Source: Candidatus Anammoximicrobium sp.
GTDB lineage: Bacteria; Planctomycetota; Planctomycetia; Pirellulales; Pirellulaceae
NCBI GenBank assembly: GCA_012515235.1
Contig: JAAYYU010000102.1
Location: forward strand, 1-38,169
Length of the DNA stretch: 38,169 nucleotides
Direction: 5' to 3'
The notes under the pieces are model-generated. The model was not told the DNA's origin, made no database searches, and was given only the letters and a program-made list of their open reading frames with translations. How positions within the stretch are numbered: the first letter of the stretch is position 1; each line of letters starts with the position of its first letter. Positions 1 through 8,990 of the stretch are shown here, one piece after another. Both the position numbers and the translations under genes were made by a program.

Positions 1-2
1 AA

Positions 3-140
3 AGTCTCCCTCAGGAGAACCTCGAAGACGCCGTCACGACGCTGAGGCCAACGCTCAGAGAAGACCAAGAACTCGACCAGCAAGAAAGAGTCTGCACCGA
101 AACGCGAAGTCGGCTTAGTTCAACGTGGAGGATGACCTGA
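3..140 (+). CDS. possible 3' end of an unidentified gene, cut by the window edge
   Basis: One forward frame is open from the window edge to a TGA at 138-140. It encodes about 45 residues rich in Glu, Gln, Arg and Thr, which could be the end of a charged helical or coiled-coil protein. It overlaps the proposed GTG start of the next gene by 16 bases. I do not recognise the protein. The open stretch is short enough to be chance in GC-rich DNA, so this is only a candidate. Confidence 0.2.
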   Translation, partial: SLPQENLEDAVTTLRPTLREDQELDQQERVCTETRSRLSSTWRMT

Positions 141-325
141 CGCGCGCGAGTTATGTCCTCTTGCCTCTGGCCGCATACCAGCGTGCCCAATCGCTGTTCT
201 GCGCGGAAAGCCTCGACATAACGGAGACGTATGCTGCTCAGAGTGCGGCTGCCGGGGCATCGGGTTGGGATGATCCGGAAATGGACGTATACAACGACTA
301 CGATGCTCACAGGCTGCAAACATGA
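125..325 (+). CDS. antitoxin of a MazEF/PemIK-type toxin-antitoxin pair
   Basis: This is a small acidic protein of 66 residues beginning at GTG 125. The N-terminal part (YVLLPLAAYQRAQSLF) resembles the short antitoxins found before MazF/PemK toxins in planctomycetes. The C-terminal half is very acidic (WDDPEMDVYNDYDAHR), as expected for the toxin-neutralising segment. Its TGA overlaps the toxin ATG by four bases (ATGA at 322-325), so the two are probably translationally coupled. No clear Shine-Dalgarno precedes the GTG, so the start is uncertain. The identification rests mainly on the toxin next door and on composition. No DNA-binding fold is obvious, so autorepression is only an inference from the family. 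Confidence 0.6.
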   Translation: MEDDLTRASYVLLPLAAYQRAQSLFCAESLDITETYAAQSAAAGASGWDDPEMDVYNDYDAHRLQT

Positions 326-681
326 GGGTACGGCGAGGCGACGCGGTGCTGGTGAACTACCCGTTTGCCAGTTCTCCAGGCGGCAAGATCCGACCGGCGT
401 TGGTGGTGCAGTGCGACCGCAACAACGGTCGTCTTGACAACACCAGCATCGTCCCAATCACATCCCGAACGCGCTTTGCGCAAAGCGAAACGACGCAGGT
501 TCTTGTTCAGGCGTCGACCTCTGCCGGGAAGCAGGCCGGCTTGATTGCCGACTCAGCCATCTCGTGCGAGAACATCTACACCGTACGCTCGGATACAATC
601 ATTCGGAAAACCGGGCGCGTTCCCAGCGACGTCATGCGGCAGGTGAATGAGAGCCTCAGGGCGTCCCTGGATCTGACCTAG
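322..681 (+). CDS. MazF/PemK-family endoribonuclease toxin
   Basis: The 119-residue protein has the MazF/PemK fold signature: an N-terminal RRGDAVLVNYPF strand, a KIRPALVVQ segment with the conserved Arg-Pro pair, a central IVPITS strand, and a late segment around IADSAISCENIYTV matching the usual position before the active-site strand. Family members are sequence-specific endoribonucleases that cut mRNA and halt growth until the antitoxin is restored. The length is typical (110-120 aa). The ATG overlaps the antitoxin stop by four bases, the standard layout for this module. A GH106 gene follows 32 bases later on the same strand but is probably unrelated in function. Confidence 0.9.
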   Translation: MRVRRGDAVLVNYPFASSPGGKIRPALVVQCDRNNGRLDNTSIVPITSRTRFAQSETTQVLVQASTSAGKQAGLIADSAISCENIYTVRSDTIIRKTGRVPSDVMRQVNESLRASLDLT

Positions 682-713
682 CCCGAATTCCATTAGCTTC
701 GATGGGATTGCCG

Positions 714-3700
714 ATGAGATACCAGTTATTGTTGATGGCCATCGTTGTTGGACTTGGGGCCACTCCTGCCGCCGGTTGGATTGATCGGGCGTTTGAGAAT
801 CCGCCGCTCGAGGCACGCGTGCGGGCGTACTGGTGGTGGCTGAACGGGAACGTGACCAAGGAGGCCGTCACGCGGGACTTGGAGGAAATGGCGGCCAAGG
901 GGTTTGGCGGGGCGCTGATTTGCGACGCCGGCGGGGCGGAACAGGACGGCAACGACCAGGTGCCTCACGGGCCGGATTTCTTCTCGCCCGCATGGCGCGA
1001 ATTGTACCAGCACGCTCTGCGTGAAGCCGACCGCCTGGGGCTGGAAATGAGCCTGAATATCCAGAGCGGCTGGAACCTGGGCGGGCCGATGGTGCCGGCC
1101 GAGGACGCGCCGAAGAAGCTGGTCTGGTCGGAGACGCGGGTCACGGGGCCGACGCGAATCGAGCGGCCGTTGCCCCTGCCGCAGCACCGTGCGGAATTGT
1201 ACCGCGACGTGGCCGTCGTGGCGTATCCGCGGAAACGAGACGCGGCCCCGAACAAAGTTACGGTCACGCTCAGCGCCAGTTCCGGCCAATTGGACCATCC
1301 GGCGTCCCACGGCTGTGACGGCAGCAGCGAAACGTTTTGGGTCTCCAGCGGAGTCGCCGCGGGCAAAGGTCCTTCGCGCCAACGGCCGGAGTGGCTGGAA
1401 TTCCGCTTCGACAAACCCGTTGCCGTCGCCGGCTTTTCCGTTCAAGGCCGTCCGGGCTACGGGCCGACCGAGGGCGAATTGCTGGCGTCCGACGATGGGA
1501 CCAATTGGCGCAGCGTCCAAGCGTTCGCGGTCAAGGGCCGTCAACAGCCCACGGCGAGCTTCGACTCGGTTCGCGCGGCGCATTTCCGGCTGGCGTTCTA
1601 CAACGCCGCCGACCCGCGTTACCCGCAGTCGCCACGAAACGTACAGGTGGCCGAGGCGCGACTGGTCAACGACGGCGGCATCGTGCTGAACGTCGCCGAG
1701 GCCCGGCACCGGCCGATTCAGATGTGGGCGCAAAAGGCTTTGCACAAGGCGCTCAGCTTCTCCGCGCCGGACACGACGCCGCTGCTGGAGGAGTTGCCGG
1801 CTGAACCCGGCGAGGAAGATACGCGGGCCGCGGATGTCGTCGAACTCACCGCGCAGATGGATGCGGCCGGCACGCTGCGCTGGGACGCGCCGGCGGGCGA
1901 CTGGGAAATCTTGCGTTTCGGCTGCACGCTGAACGACCACTGCCGCGTGTCGACCTGCAGCGAAGGCTGGGACGGTTACGCGCTCGATCCGTTTGACAAG
2001 CAGGCCTTCGCCACGTACTGGCAGCAAGTGGTCGAGCCGCTGATTGCGGACGCGGGCCCGCTGGCGGGGACGGCGCTCAAGTACCTGCACACGGACAGCT
2101 GGGAGGTCGAAGTGGCCAATTGGACGCCGACGCTCCCCGGAGAATTCCGTGCTCGGCGCGGTTACGATCTGGTTCCCTTTCTGCCGGTGATCGCCGGACG
2201 CATCGTGGACAGCCGGCCGGTCAGCAACCGCTTCCTGCACGATTTCCGCAAAACGATGGGCGACCTGGCGGTGGACAACCACTATCGCCCATTTTCCGAG
2301 TGGGCCCATCGGCACGGACTGCTGCTCCATCCCGAATCCGGCGGTCCTCACGCGGTCCCGGTCGACTCGCTGCGGTGCCTGGGGATGAATGACGCGCCGA
2401 TGTCCGAGTTCTGGGCCTGGTCGTGGCGGCACCGCGTTGGCGACACGAACCGATTTTTCGTCAAACAGCCCGCGTCGGCTGCGCACACCTATGGCAGGCA
2501 GTTCGTGCTGGCCGAAGGCTTCACGACGATCGGCCCACACTGGCAGGAAACGCTGTGGGACAACTTGAAACCTGCGTTCGATCAGGCGTGCTGCGAAGGC
2601 TTGAACCGCCTGGTTTGGCACGCCTTCGTCTGTTCGCCGGCCGAAATGGGAATGCCCGGCCAGCAGTATTTCGCCGGCACGCACCTCAATCCGAACTCCC
2701 GCTGGTGGCCAAAGTCGGGGCCGTTCTTTGCCTATCTGAATCGCTGCCAGTTCCTGCTGATGCAAGGCCGGTTCGTGGCCGACGCTGCGTATTACTACGG
2801 CGACCACGTGCCGAACTTTGCCCAGCTGAAACGGTCCGATCCGGCCCGCGTGTTGCCGGGTTACGACTACGACGTGGCGACGGAGGAAGTCGTGCTGACG
2901 CGGATGAGCGTCCGCGAGGGCCAGTTCGTGCTGCCGGACGGGATGAGCTACCGCTTGCTCGTGCTGCCGGAACGGCCCGCGATCTCGGTGAGCGTGTTGC
3001 GCAAGGTCAAGGAGTTGGTCGCCGCCGGGGCCACCGTGATCGGGGCAAAGCCGCAGCACGCGACCGGCTTGCAAAATTTCCCGGACTGCGACGCTGAAGT
3101 CGCGCGGTTGGCCAAGGAACTGTGGGGCGACGCCGCCGAACCGGCCGGCGGCGAGCACCGCTGCGGACAAGGCCGCGTCATCTGGGGAAAGACGGCTCGC
3201 GAAGTGTTGCTGGCCGACGGCGTCCCGCCGGATTTCGAGTTCACCGGCGGTGACGCGGAGACGGTGCTGGACACCATTCACCGCCGCGACGGCGAGGCCG
3301 AGATCTACTTCGTCGCCAATCGCGGCAATCGCGAGGAGGAGGCGAGCTGCACGTTCCGCGTGTCCGGCAAAGTTCCCGAACTGTTCGACCCGCTCACCGG
3401 GGCGACTCGGCCGCTGTCCGTGTATTGCCAAGCCGAGGGACGCACGACCGTCCCGCTACGATTTGCTCCGTGCGGATCGTGGTTTGTCGTCTTCCGAAAG
3501 CCTGCGGCTGCGCCGGCGAAGGCCGAAGGCAGCAACTTCCCGGCGTTCACGCCCGCCCACACACTGGCTGGAACGTGGCAAGTCCGTTTTGATCCGCGTT
3601 GGGGCGGTCCGGAGTCCGTCGAATTCACGGAGCTGACGGACTGGACCCAGCGTTCCGAAGACGGCATCCGCTTCTACTCGGGCACCGCGACGTATCGCCA

Positions 3701-4049
3701 CACGTTCGACCTGCCTCAGTCTTTGCGATCTTTCGCGGGAAGGCTCGTCCTGGACCTGGGCGTCGTCAAGCAGTTGGCCCAGGTTCGACTGAACGGCCGC
3801 GATCTGGGCGTGCTGTGGGCCGCGCCGTTTCGCGCGGACGCGACCGATGCGATCCGCCCGACGGGCAACACGCTGGAAATCGAGGTCGTAAACTTCTGGC
3901 CGAATCGCGTGATCGGCGACCAGTCGCTGCCGGAAGACCAACGGCTGACTCGTACGAACGTGCGGAAGCTCACCAAAGACACGCCGCTGGTTGAATCCGG
4001 GCTGCTGGGGCCGGTGCAGATTCTGACGGCTGCCGCCCCGCACCGATAG
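714..4049 (+). CDS. secreted glycoside hydrolase, GH106 (alpha-L-rhamnosidase) type
   Basis: This protein of about 1110 residues starts with a signal peptide (MRYQLLLMAIVVGLGATPAAG) and then carries the hallmark GH106 entry motif YWWWLNGNVTKEAVTRDLEE. Further family features follow: KYLHTDSWE, an ESGGPH segment, FVLAEGFTTIGPHW, and a C-terminal beta-sandwich with GTWQVRF, LDLGVVKQLAQVRLNGRDLG and VNFWPNRVIGDQ. A discoidin-like carbohydrate-binding insert probably lies around residues 190-330. GH106 enzymes remove alpha-L-rhamnose from plant and algal polysaccharides; this one is probably periplasmic or exported. An upstream ATG at 702 gives four extra residues, but 714 has a weak GGGA upstream and a cleaner signal peptide. 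No sulfatase, transporter or sigma/anti-sigma gene sits beside it, so the substrate cannot be narrowed. The family call is firm; rhamnosidase specificity is by family only. Confidence 0.88.
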   Translation: MRYQLLLMAIVVGLGATPAAGWIDRAFENPPLEARVRAYWWWLNGNVTKEAVTRDLEEMAAKGFGGALICDAGGAEQDGNDQVPHGPDFFSPAWRELYQHALREADRLGLEMSLNIQSGWNLGGPMVPAEDAPKKLVWSETRVTGPTRIERPLPLPQHRAELYRDVAVVAYPRKRDAAPNKVTVTLSASSGQLDHPASHGCDGSSETFWVSSGVAAGKGPSRQRPEWLEFRFDKPVAVAGFSVQGRPGYGPTEGELLASDDGTNWRSVQAFAVKGRQQPTASFDSVRAAHFRLAFYNAADPRYPQSPRNVQVAEARLVNDGGIVLNVAEARHRPIQMWAQKALHKALSFSAPDTTPLLEELPAEPGEEDTRAADVVELTAQMDAAGTLRWDAPAGDWEILRFGCTLNDHCRVSTCSEGWDGYALDPFDKQAFATYWQQVVEPLIADAGPLAGTALKYLHTDSWEVEVANWTPTLPGEFRARRGYDLVPFLPVIAGRIVDSRPVSNRFLHDFRKTMGDLAVDNHYRPFSEWAHRHGLLLHPESGGPHAVPVDSLRCLGMNDAPMSEFWAWSWRHRVGDTNRFFVKQPASAAHTYGRQFVLAEGFTTIGPHWQETLWDNLKPAFDQACCEGLNRLVWHAFVCSPAEMGMPGQQYFAGTHLNPNSRWWPKSGPFFAYLNRCQFLLMQGRFVADAAYYYGDHVPNFAQLKRSDPARVLPGYDYDVATEEVVLTRMSVREGQFVLPDGMSYRLLVLPERPAISVSVLRKVKELVAAGATVIGAKPQHATGLQNFPDCDAEVARLAKELWGDAAEPAGGEHRCGQGRVIWGKTAREVLLADGVPPDFEFTGGDAETVLDTIHRRDGEAEIYFVANRGNREEEASCTFRVSGKVPELFDPLTGATRPLSVYCQAEGRTTVPLRFAPCGSWFVVFRKPAAAPAKAEGSNFPAFTPAHTLAGTWQVRFDPRWGGPESVEFTELTDWTQRSEDGIRFYSGTATYRHTFDLPQSLRSFAGRLVLDLGVVKQLAQVRLNGRDLGVLWAAPFRADATDAIRPTGNTLEIEVVNFWPNRVIGDQSLPEDQRLTRTNVRKLTKDTPLVESGLLGPVQILTAAAPHR

Positions 4050-4114
4050 CGCGGCAGAGAGTTTTGGCGAACGGCGGAGGTTCCGCCCGGTTTCTGCGGC
4101 CTCCCGCTTGTTCG

Positions 4115-5245
4115 TCAGCGGTTGGCGTACGTGTGTCCGAGGAACCCGACGATGGCTTTTTTCACTTCCAGCGGGTCGAACGTGTCGTGCTTGCGATACA
4201 GGATCCTGCCGCCGGGGGCGACCAGGACCGTGTAGGGGATCGGGCCGGGCCACTGCTTGTCGAGCGCCTCGGCCAACTTATCGCGGTCGCCCGAGGCGAA
4301 GATGGTGTTCGTCGAGGAAACGTGCTTTTCCTGCAGACGTTTCAGGACTGTGTCGCGTTCCTTCGGATCGTCCAAGCTGATCGTGATCAGCTCGAACTTG
4401 CGCTTGCGGTACATGCGGTTAATCGTGGTTAGCTCCGCCAACTCCTCGACGCACGGGATGCACCACGTGGCCCAGACGGCGATCACCCGCAGATTCTTGG
4501 TGTCGTTCTGAACCAGGCTGCGAACGCCCGCCTCGTCGATCGTCTGGACCTCGACCTGTTCGGCGTCCCACTTCGCCAGAGATTCGGCCACGGTGTGGCG
4601 TTTGTCGGACCATTTGGTCGAGCAGCCGAAGACGCGCGTCGTAGCGACGGGCACGGGTCGCCCCGCCAACAAGGCTTCGATGGCGTTCCGCGCGTCGTGC
4701 GACTTGACCACGTTCACATCCGAATCGTCGATTCGGCCTTGGTAACGCAGCTTGCGGGCGGCGTCAAAGATAAACACGTGGGGCGTAGCCAAGACGCCGA
4801 AAGCTTTCGAGGCGGCTTGCGTGTCGCCGTCGTACAGGTAAGGAAAGGCAAACCCGCGGTCCTTGGCCCGAATCTTCATCTCCTCCAACGAATCGCTCAC
4901 GTCGGTATAGCCGAGTTCGTCCAGACGCACCGCCAAGGGATCGTTTGGCGAAATCGCGACCAGCGCCACGCCGCGGTCCTTGAAGTCGACGTGCAGTTGG
5001 ATGAGCCGTTCCTCATACGCCTGGGCGGTCGGGCAATGGTTGCAGGTAAAGACGACCGCCAAGACCTTCGCCGCCGCGAAATCGGACAGGCGATAGGTCT
5101 TGCCGTCCACGCCCGGCAGGGCAAAGTCGGGCGCCGCTGCGCCCAGTTCCAGAGGCGTCACCGGTTTCGACGCCGCGCCGTCGGCGCTAACGGACCAGCC
5201 GCCGAGGACCAGGAGAATACTCAGCCAAGTTGTTCGTTGCCACAT
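4115..5245 (-). CDS. exported protein with two thioredoxin-fold domains (AhpC/TSA-like plus TlpA-like)
   Basis: The 376-residue protein has an N-terminal signal sequence (about residues 1-25) and two thioredoxin-fold domains in tandem. The first (about 30-195) opens with GAAAPDFALPGVDG and has CNHC at residues 68-71, like the peroxiredoxin-related redoxin proteins. The second (about 235-376) has a TlpA/ResA-like WATWCIPCVEE, with the redox pair at 262 and 265, and an IPYTVLV cis-proline segment. It is therefore probably a periplasmic thiol-disulfide oxidoreductase in which both domains may be redox-active. A G-rich stretch about 6-10 bases upstream supports the ATG at 5245. It converges on the GH106 gene with 65 bases between them. 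Its partner proteins are not evident. Confidence 0.85.
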   Translation of the reverse strand: MWQRTTWLSILLVLGGWSVSADGAASKPVTPLELGAAAPDFALPGVDGKTYRLSDFAAAKVLAVVFTCNHCPTAQAYEERLIQLHVDFKDRGVALVAISPNDPLAVRLDELGYTDVSDSLEEMKIRAKDRGFAFPYLYDGDTQAASKAFGVLATPHVFIFDAARKLRYQGRIDDSDVNVVKSHDARNAIEALLAGRPVPVATTRVFGCSTKWSDKRHTVAESLAKWDAEQVEVQTIDEAGVRSLVQNDTKNLRVIAVWATWCIPCVEELAELTTINRMYRKRKFELITISLDDPKERDTVLKRLQEKHVSSTNTIFASGDRDKLAEALDKQWPGPIPYTVLVAPGGRILYRKHDTFDPLEVKKAIVGFLGHTYANR

Positions 5246-5306
5246 GATGGTTGCCCCCTGTTACATCCAGTGTGTGATCCTGAGCGACGGCTGATTAACG
5301 CCCGAC

Positions 5307-5714
5307 CTACACCAGCCAATCCTCAGTACGGAGATCCGGTAAGGCTTCAAAGTCGCGGTCGGCAGTGACCAAGGTGAGATCCATCACGCGGGCCAAGGCG
5401 GCCAGCATCATGTCAACCTGCGACAACACTCGGCCACGGCGGCGCAGTTCATGAAAAACTTCACCATACGCCAGGGCCACCTCGCGTTCAATCGGCCAGA
5501 TACGGACCCGTGACAGCAGCCGTGCGAGAACTCGCCGATAGGCATCTCTCTTGGCCAGCAATTGGATCCCCGCTTCAAGTTCGCATAGGGCCGGAACACA
5601 GGTACCGATGCGAAGGCCCGCCGACCGCTCCTCCGCAATCCGCTCGCGAACTCGAAACACAGGCCGAATCGCCTCGCTCAACTGATTCGTGTCCAGTAGG
5701 TAACCCGCCATCAT
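5307..5714 (-). CDS. VapC-type PIN-domain ribonuclease toxin
   Basis: The 135-residue protein has the PIN-domain acidic residues in order: the YLLDTNQLSE N-terminal strand with the first Asp, a Glu in PALCELEAG, an Asp in SQVDMMLAALA, and a final Asp in LVTADRDF. These coordinate Mg2+ or Mn2+ in VapC nucleases, which cut tRNA or rRNA. An in-frame start nine codons upstream (5741) exists. I prefer the ATG at 5714 because its ATGA overlaps the antitoxin stop by four bases, the usual coupled arrangement, and because the PIN domain begins right after it. Confidence 0.88.
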   Translation of the reverse strand: MMAGYLLDTNQLSEAIRPVFRVRERIAEERSAGLRIGTCVPALCELEAGIQLLAKRDAYRRVLARLLSRVRIWPIEREVALAYGEVFHELRRRGRVLSQVDMMLAALARVMDLTLVTADRDFEALPDLRTEDWLV

Positions 5715-5971
5715 TGCAGTCCCATCTCGCGGCGGACCCACGCCTTGGCCTGCTCATCGGCCTCGCGGAGATAACCGTCGAGTTGTTTCCAAGCCACAGG
5801 ATCGTCCAGTTCGGCGGTCAGTACGGCCATTTCGCGAGACCAAGCATCCGACTCAGACCCGTTCGCGGTCAACTCGTCCGCTTGCACGCGCAATTGTTGA
5901 CCGTCGGACCAGTTTTCGGGGACAGGGTCCAACGGGTAAATGACCCCGCCTCTTAGAATTGCCCGAACCAT
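5711..5971 (-). CDS. antitoxin partner of the downstream VapC-type toxin
   Basis: This small 86-residue protein lies directly upstream of the PIN-domain toxin and overlaps its start by four bases. The N-terminal part (MVRAILRGGVIYPLDPVP) resembles the AF2212/DUF104-like antitoxins, which begin with a short beta segment reading roughly ...GV.PLEPV. The rest is acidic and helical (SREMAVLTAELDDPVAW), fitting a toxin-wrapping tail. The role is assigned from position and this resemblance. Autoregulation of the pair is expected for the family but no operator is evident. Confidence 0.75.
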   Translation of the reverse strand: MVRAILRGGVIYPLDPVPENWSDGQQLRVQADELTANGSESDAWSREMAVLTAELDDPVAWKQLDGYLREADEQAKAWVRREMGLQ

Positions 5972-6101
5972 GCTTCGTTCTCCGACGCCAAACCACTACG
6001 AAATCCCATGTGCGGCCGCCTCATCATTCTAGGACATTACGTTCGCACTGAGAACCGGCGGTGGATCACACTTTCCTTTGTCGGCGACGCTGCGTTCTGC
6101 G
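5972..6101. other. short intergenic region between VapBC-type pair and corA
   Basis: About 130 bases separate the end of the magnesium-transporter gene from the antitoxin start, all on the minus strand. It should contain the end of the glpK-corA transcript and the promoter of the toxin-antitoxin pair. I see no convincing hairpin with a T-run and no strong promoter match. Confidence 0.4.
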
Positions 6102-7097
6102 TCAAATCCACTTCCGCCGCCGGAACCAGAACAGCAGTCCGCCGCCCACGGCGCCGCAGATCAGCCAAAACGCGCCGTACATACCCCGCCACTCGGCTTC
6201 CGGGACGTACATGTTCATTCCGTACACGCCCGCCACAAACGACAGGGGAATGAAAATCGTGCTGATGATGGTCAGCACTTTCATGATCTCGTTCATGCGA
6301 TTCGACACGGCCGACATGTGGGTTTCCGTCACGCTGGCGGCGATTTCGCGGTACGTTTCCACCAGGTCGATAATCTGCACGCAATGATCGTATACGTCGC
6401 GGAAGTACGTCCGTGTGGTCTCCGACAGGCACTCGTGCTTTTCTCGCAACAATTGGGCCATCAGTTCCCGCATCGGCCAGGCGGCGCGGCGCAATGTCAA
6501 CAGTTCTCGCTTCAAGGCATGGACTTTGCGACTCATGCCCTGGTCAGGATTCGCGAGCAACTCGTCCTCCAGATCCTCCAATTCGTCGGAGTATCCTTCC
6601 AGCATGGGGAAATAGCCGTCGACAACCGTATCGACCAGCGAGTACAGCAGGAAACTGGCGTCGTTTTCGCGGATCCGCGACCCCTGCGTCGCAACGCGAT
6701 GCCGGACCGCCTCAAAAATGTCCCCCGGCGCTTCCTGGAAGGTGAGCAACGTAGTGCGGCCCAAGAAGAAACTGACTTGTTCCGTGCGTTGCTGGGCGTT
6801 CTCCGGATCCACCGCCCGAGCGACGACGAACAGCCGGCCCGGCTGGTCGCCGGACCCCGGATAGTCCTCGGCCTTGGGACGTTGGACAAGGTGCAATACG
6901 TCGTCCACGGCCAAGGGATGGAGTTGGTACTTTTCCGCCAAGGCCCGGATCGTGTCAAACTGCTCCAGCCCCACCACGTCGATCCAGCGAACGCGGCACC
7001 AGGGCGGACGATGCCGCGTCAGAAATTCCCGCAGGTCGGCGACCTCCTGCGACTGGCACTTCTCCGGCGAATAGTCCATACACGTGACGCGGGTCAT
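6102..7097 (-). CDS. corA: CorA-family Mg2+/Co2+ transport protein
   Basis: The 331-residue protein has the CorA layout: a soluble N-terminal alpha/beta domain (about 1-200) with [10 protein letters not shown], a long charged stalk helix ([15 protein letters not shown]...), and two membrane segments at the C-terminus (about 270-292 and 304-323). The YGMN signature falls at residues 292-295 between the two helices and is the selectivity filter of the family. CorA is a homopentameric channel that brings Mg2+ into the cytoplasm. The ATG at 7097 overlaps the glycerol kinase stop by four bases, so corA is probably co-translated with glpK. The C-terminus ends in the typical basic RRRKWI. Confidence 0.95.
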   Translation of the reverse strand: MTRVTCMDYSPEKCQSQEVADLREFLTRHRPPWCRVRWIDVVGLEQFDTIRALAEKYQLHPLAVDDVLHLVQRPKAEDYPGSGDQPGRLFVVARAVDPENAQQRTEQVSFFLGRTTLLTFQEAPGDIFEAVRHRVATQGSRIRENDASFLLYSLVDTVVDGYFPMLEGYSDELEDLEDELLANPDQGMSRKVHALKRELLTLRRAAWPMRELMAQLLREKHECLSETTRTYFRDVYDHCVQIIDLVETYREIAASVTETHMSAVSNRMNEIMKVLTIISTIFIPLSFVAGVYGMNMYVPEAEWRGMYGAFWLICGAVGGGLLFWFRRRKWI

Positions 7098-8593
7098 GAG
7101 TTACGATCTTCCCAATCCAGGGTCCGGGCCACGGCGCGGGTCCAGCGGGCGTAGCGCCGCCGCCGCTCGTCGTCGCCCATCTGCGGGCGGAATTCGCGGT
7201 CCAATGCCCAGTTGCGGGCGATGTCGTCCAAGCCGTTCCAGTAGCCGACGGCCAGACCGGCCAGATACGCGGCGCCCAGCGCCGTCGTCTCCGCGACCGT
7301 CGGACGACGCACCACCGTGTCCAGGATGTCCGCCTGGAATTGCATCAGCAGGTCGTTCACCGACGCGCCGCCGTCGACTTTGAGCATGTCCAGCCGGATG
7401 CCGGCGTCTCGCTGCATGGCGTCCAGCACGTCGCGGGTTTGCAGGGTCATCGATTCCAGCGCTGCCCGCGCCAGATGGCCAGCCGTCGTGCCGCGCGTGA
7501 TCCCGAACACGGCCCCGCGGGCATACGGGTCCCAATGCGGAGCGCCCAATCCGGTGAACGCTGGCACAATCACCACGCCGCCGCTGTCGGGCACGGACGA
7601 CGCCAGACGCTCGACTTCCGCCGAATTGCGGATCAGTCCCAGCCCGTCCCGCAGCCACTGGACCACCGCCCCGGCAATGAATACCGCGCCCTCCAGGCAA
7701 TAGGTGACTCGCCCGTCCAGCCCCCAGCCGATCGTGGTCAACAGGTTGTTTTGCGAACGCCGCGGAGTGTCCCCCGTGTTCATCAGCATGAAACAGCCGG
7801 TGCCGTACGTGTTCTTGGCCTCGCCTGGCGCAAAGCAAGCCTGGCCAAACGTCGCCGCTTGCTGGTCTCCCGCGTCGCCGCCGATAGGCACTGCCGCGCC
7901 CAGCCAATCCGCTGCCACCGCTCCGTAGTTGTGGCTGGACGGCAGGACTTCCGGCAACATGGCCCGCGGGATGTCCAACACGCGCAACAGCTCATCATCC
8001 CAGTCGAGCGTGTGGATGTTGAAGACCAGCGTCCGGCTGGCGTTGCTCAAGTCGGTCACGTGCCGCCGGCCGTTGGTCAACCGCCAGATCAAGAACGTAT
8101 CGACCGTGCCGAACAGGATCTCGCCGCGCTCGGCCCGCGTCCGCAGACCGTCGATCTGGTCCAGCAGATACTTGATCTTGGTGCCGGAGAAATAGGCGTC
8201 GATCACCAGCCCGGTCTTGTCGCGGAACAGGGGTTCCAAGCCGTCGGACTTCAGCCGGTCGCAGATCTCCGCACTGGCGCGACTCTGCCACACCATGGCG
8301 TTGGCCACGGGCTTGCCCGTATCGCGTTCCCACAAGATGGTCGTTTCCCGCTGATTCGTGACCCCGACCGCCGCCAGCTCCGCTGCCGAAACGCCCGCCG
8401 CCGCCAGCGCCTGTTTGGCCACCGCCAACTGGGATTCCCAGATCGCTTCGGGATCATGTTCAACATGTCCCGGACGGGGCAACAGTTGCTCGAACTCCTG
8501 CTGCGCCGTGCCCACCGCTCGCCCGTCGTGCCCGAACACGATCGCGCGGCTGGAGGTGGTGCCTTGGTCCAAACCGAGCACGTATTTTGTCAT
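7094..8593 (-). CDS. glpK: glycerol kinase
   Basis: The product transfers phosphate from ATP to glycerol, giving glycerol-3-phosphate. The 499-residue length matches the family. The FGGY-kinase signatures are present: [15 protein letters not shown] at the N-terminus (phosphate loop), [42 protein letters not shown], and a C-terminal [18 protein letters not shown] followed by [20 protein letters not shown] at 8602 would add MKA, but the ATG at 8593 has a GGGAG about 10 bases upstream and fits the family start. Its stop overlaps the corA start. ATP is used as its Mg complex, but the pairing with corA could be incidental. No glpF or glpD is nearby. Confidence 0.95.
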   Translation of the reverse strand: MTKYVLGLDQGTTSSRAIVFGHDGRAVGTAQQEFEQLLPRPGHVEHDPEAIWESQLAVAKQALAAAGVSAAELAAVGVTNQRETTILWERDTGKPVANAMVWQSRASAEICDRLKSDGLEPLFRDKTGLVIDAYFSGTKIKYLLDQIDGLRTRAERGEILFGTVDTFLIWRLTNGRRHVTDLSNASRTLVFNIHTLDWDDELLRVLDIPRAMLPEVLPSSHNYGAVAADWLGAAVPIGGDAGDQQAATFGQACFAPGEAKNTYGTGCFMLMNTGDTPRRSQNNLLTTIGWGLDGRVTYCLEGAVFIAGAVVQWLRDGLGLIRNSAEVERLASSVPDSGGVVIVPAFTGLGAPHWDPYARGAVFGITRGTTAGHLARAALESMTLQTRDVLDAMQRDAGIRLDMLKVDGGASVNDLLMQFQADILDTVVRRPTVAETTALGAAYLAGLAVGYWNGLDDIARNWALDREFRPQMGDDERRRRYARWTRAVARTLDWEDRNS

Positions 8594-8707
8594 GGCTTTC
8601 ACTCCCGGTCGCCGAACTCCGCTCCAACCTCACTGCAGCCGATGAGCATAGCAGGTCTCGGTCGAGAAAAAAACAAGCGCCGCCGCGGGCGACAGGCGGC
8701 AGGCCGT

Positions 8708-8845
8708 AGGGTGGGCCAAGTCTCGCGGCCCACCGGGACGAGGTTTACCCGCAAGATGCGGCCGCATCAGAATGGCGACCGTCTTTCGGTGGGCCGCGAA
8801 GACTTGGCCCACCCTACTTGGCTCCGCCCATGACCGACGGAGACA
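8708..8845. repeat. palindromic repeat unit, copy 1
   Basis: This 138-bp unit is almost identical to the one at 8852-8990. It carries inverted arms AGGGTGGGCCAAGTC... and ...GACTTGGCCCACCCT around a loop that includes a 14-bp perfect palindrome (GATGCGGCCGCATC). It differs from copy 2 by one missing T in the left arm and one T/C change before the right arm. It ends with ACTTGGCTCCGCCC ATGACC..., the same bases that form the 3' end of the adjacent methyltransferase gene in copy 2. Confidence 0.9.
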
Positions 8846-8851
8846 AGCGGC

Positions 8852-8990
8852 AGGGTGGGCCAAGTCTTCGCGGCCCACCGGGACGAGGTTTACCCGCAAG
8901 ATGCGGCCGCATCAGAATGGCGACCGTCTTCCGGTGGGCCGCGAAGACTTGGCCCACCCTACTTGGCTCCGCCCATGACCGACGGAGACA
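8852..8990. repeat. palindromic repeat unit, copy 2, overlapping the methyltransferase 3' end
   Basis: This 139-bp unit directly follows copy 1 with a 6-base gap. Its arms at 8852-8880 and 8932-8960 are perfect 29-base inverted repeats around a 51-base loop, and the inner palindrome lies at 8900-8913. The last ten codons and stop of the methyltransferase (8959-8990) lie inside the unit. It could be a non-autonomous mobile palindrome or REP-like element; similar GTGGGCC palindromes are familiar to me from planctomycete genomes, which I cannot check here. It might also act as a 3' stabilising or terminating hairpin. Confidence 0.88.

Noticed and set aside
726..3431. A minus-strand open frame of about 900 codons opposite the GH106 gene
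   Set aside because: Composition is typical of an antisense GC-rich shadow and there is no ribosome site; the plus strand carries intact GH106 motifs.
8708..8990. CRISPR or attachment site
   Set aside because: Only two long palindromic units occur, with a six-base gap and no variable spacers; no integrase is nearby.
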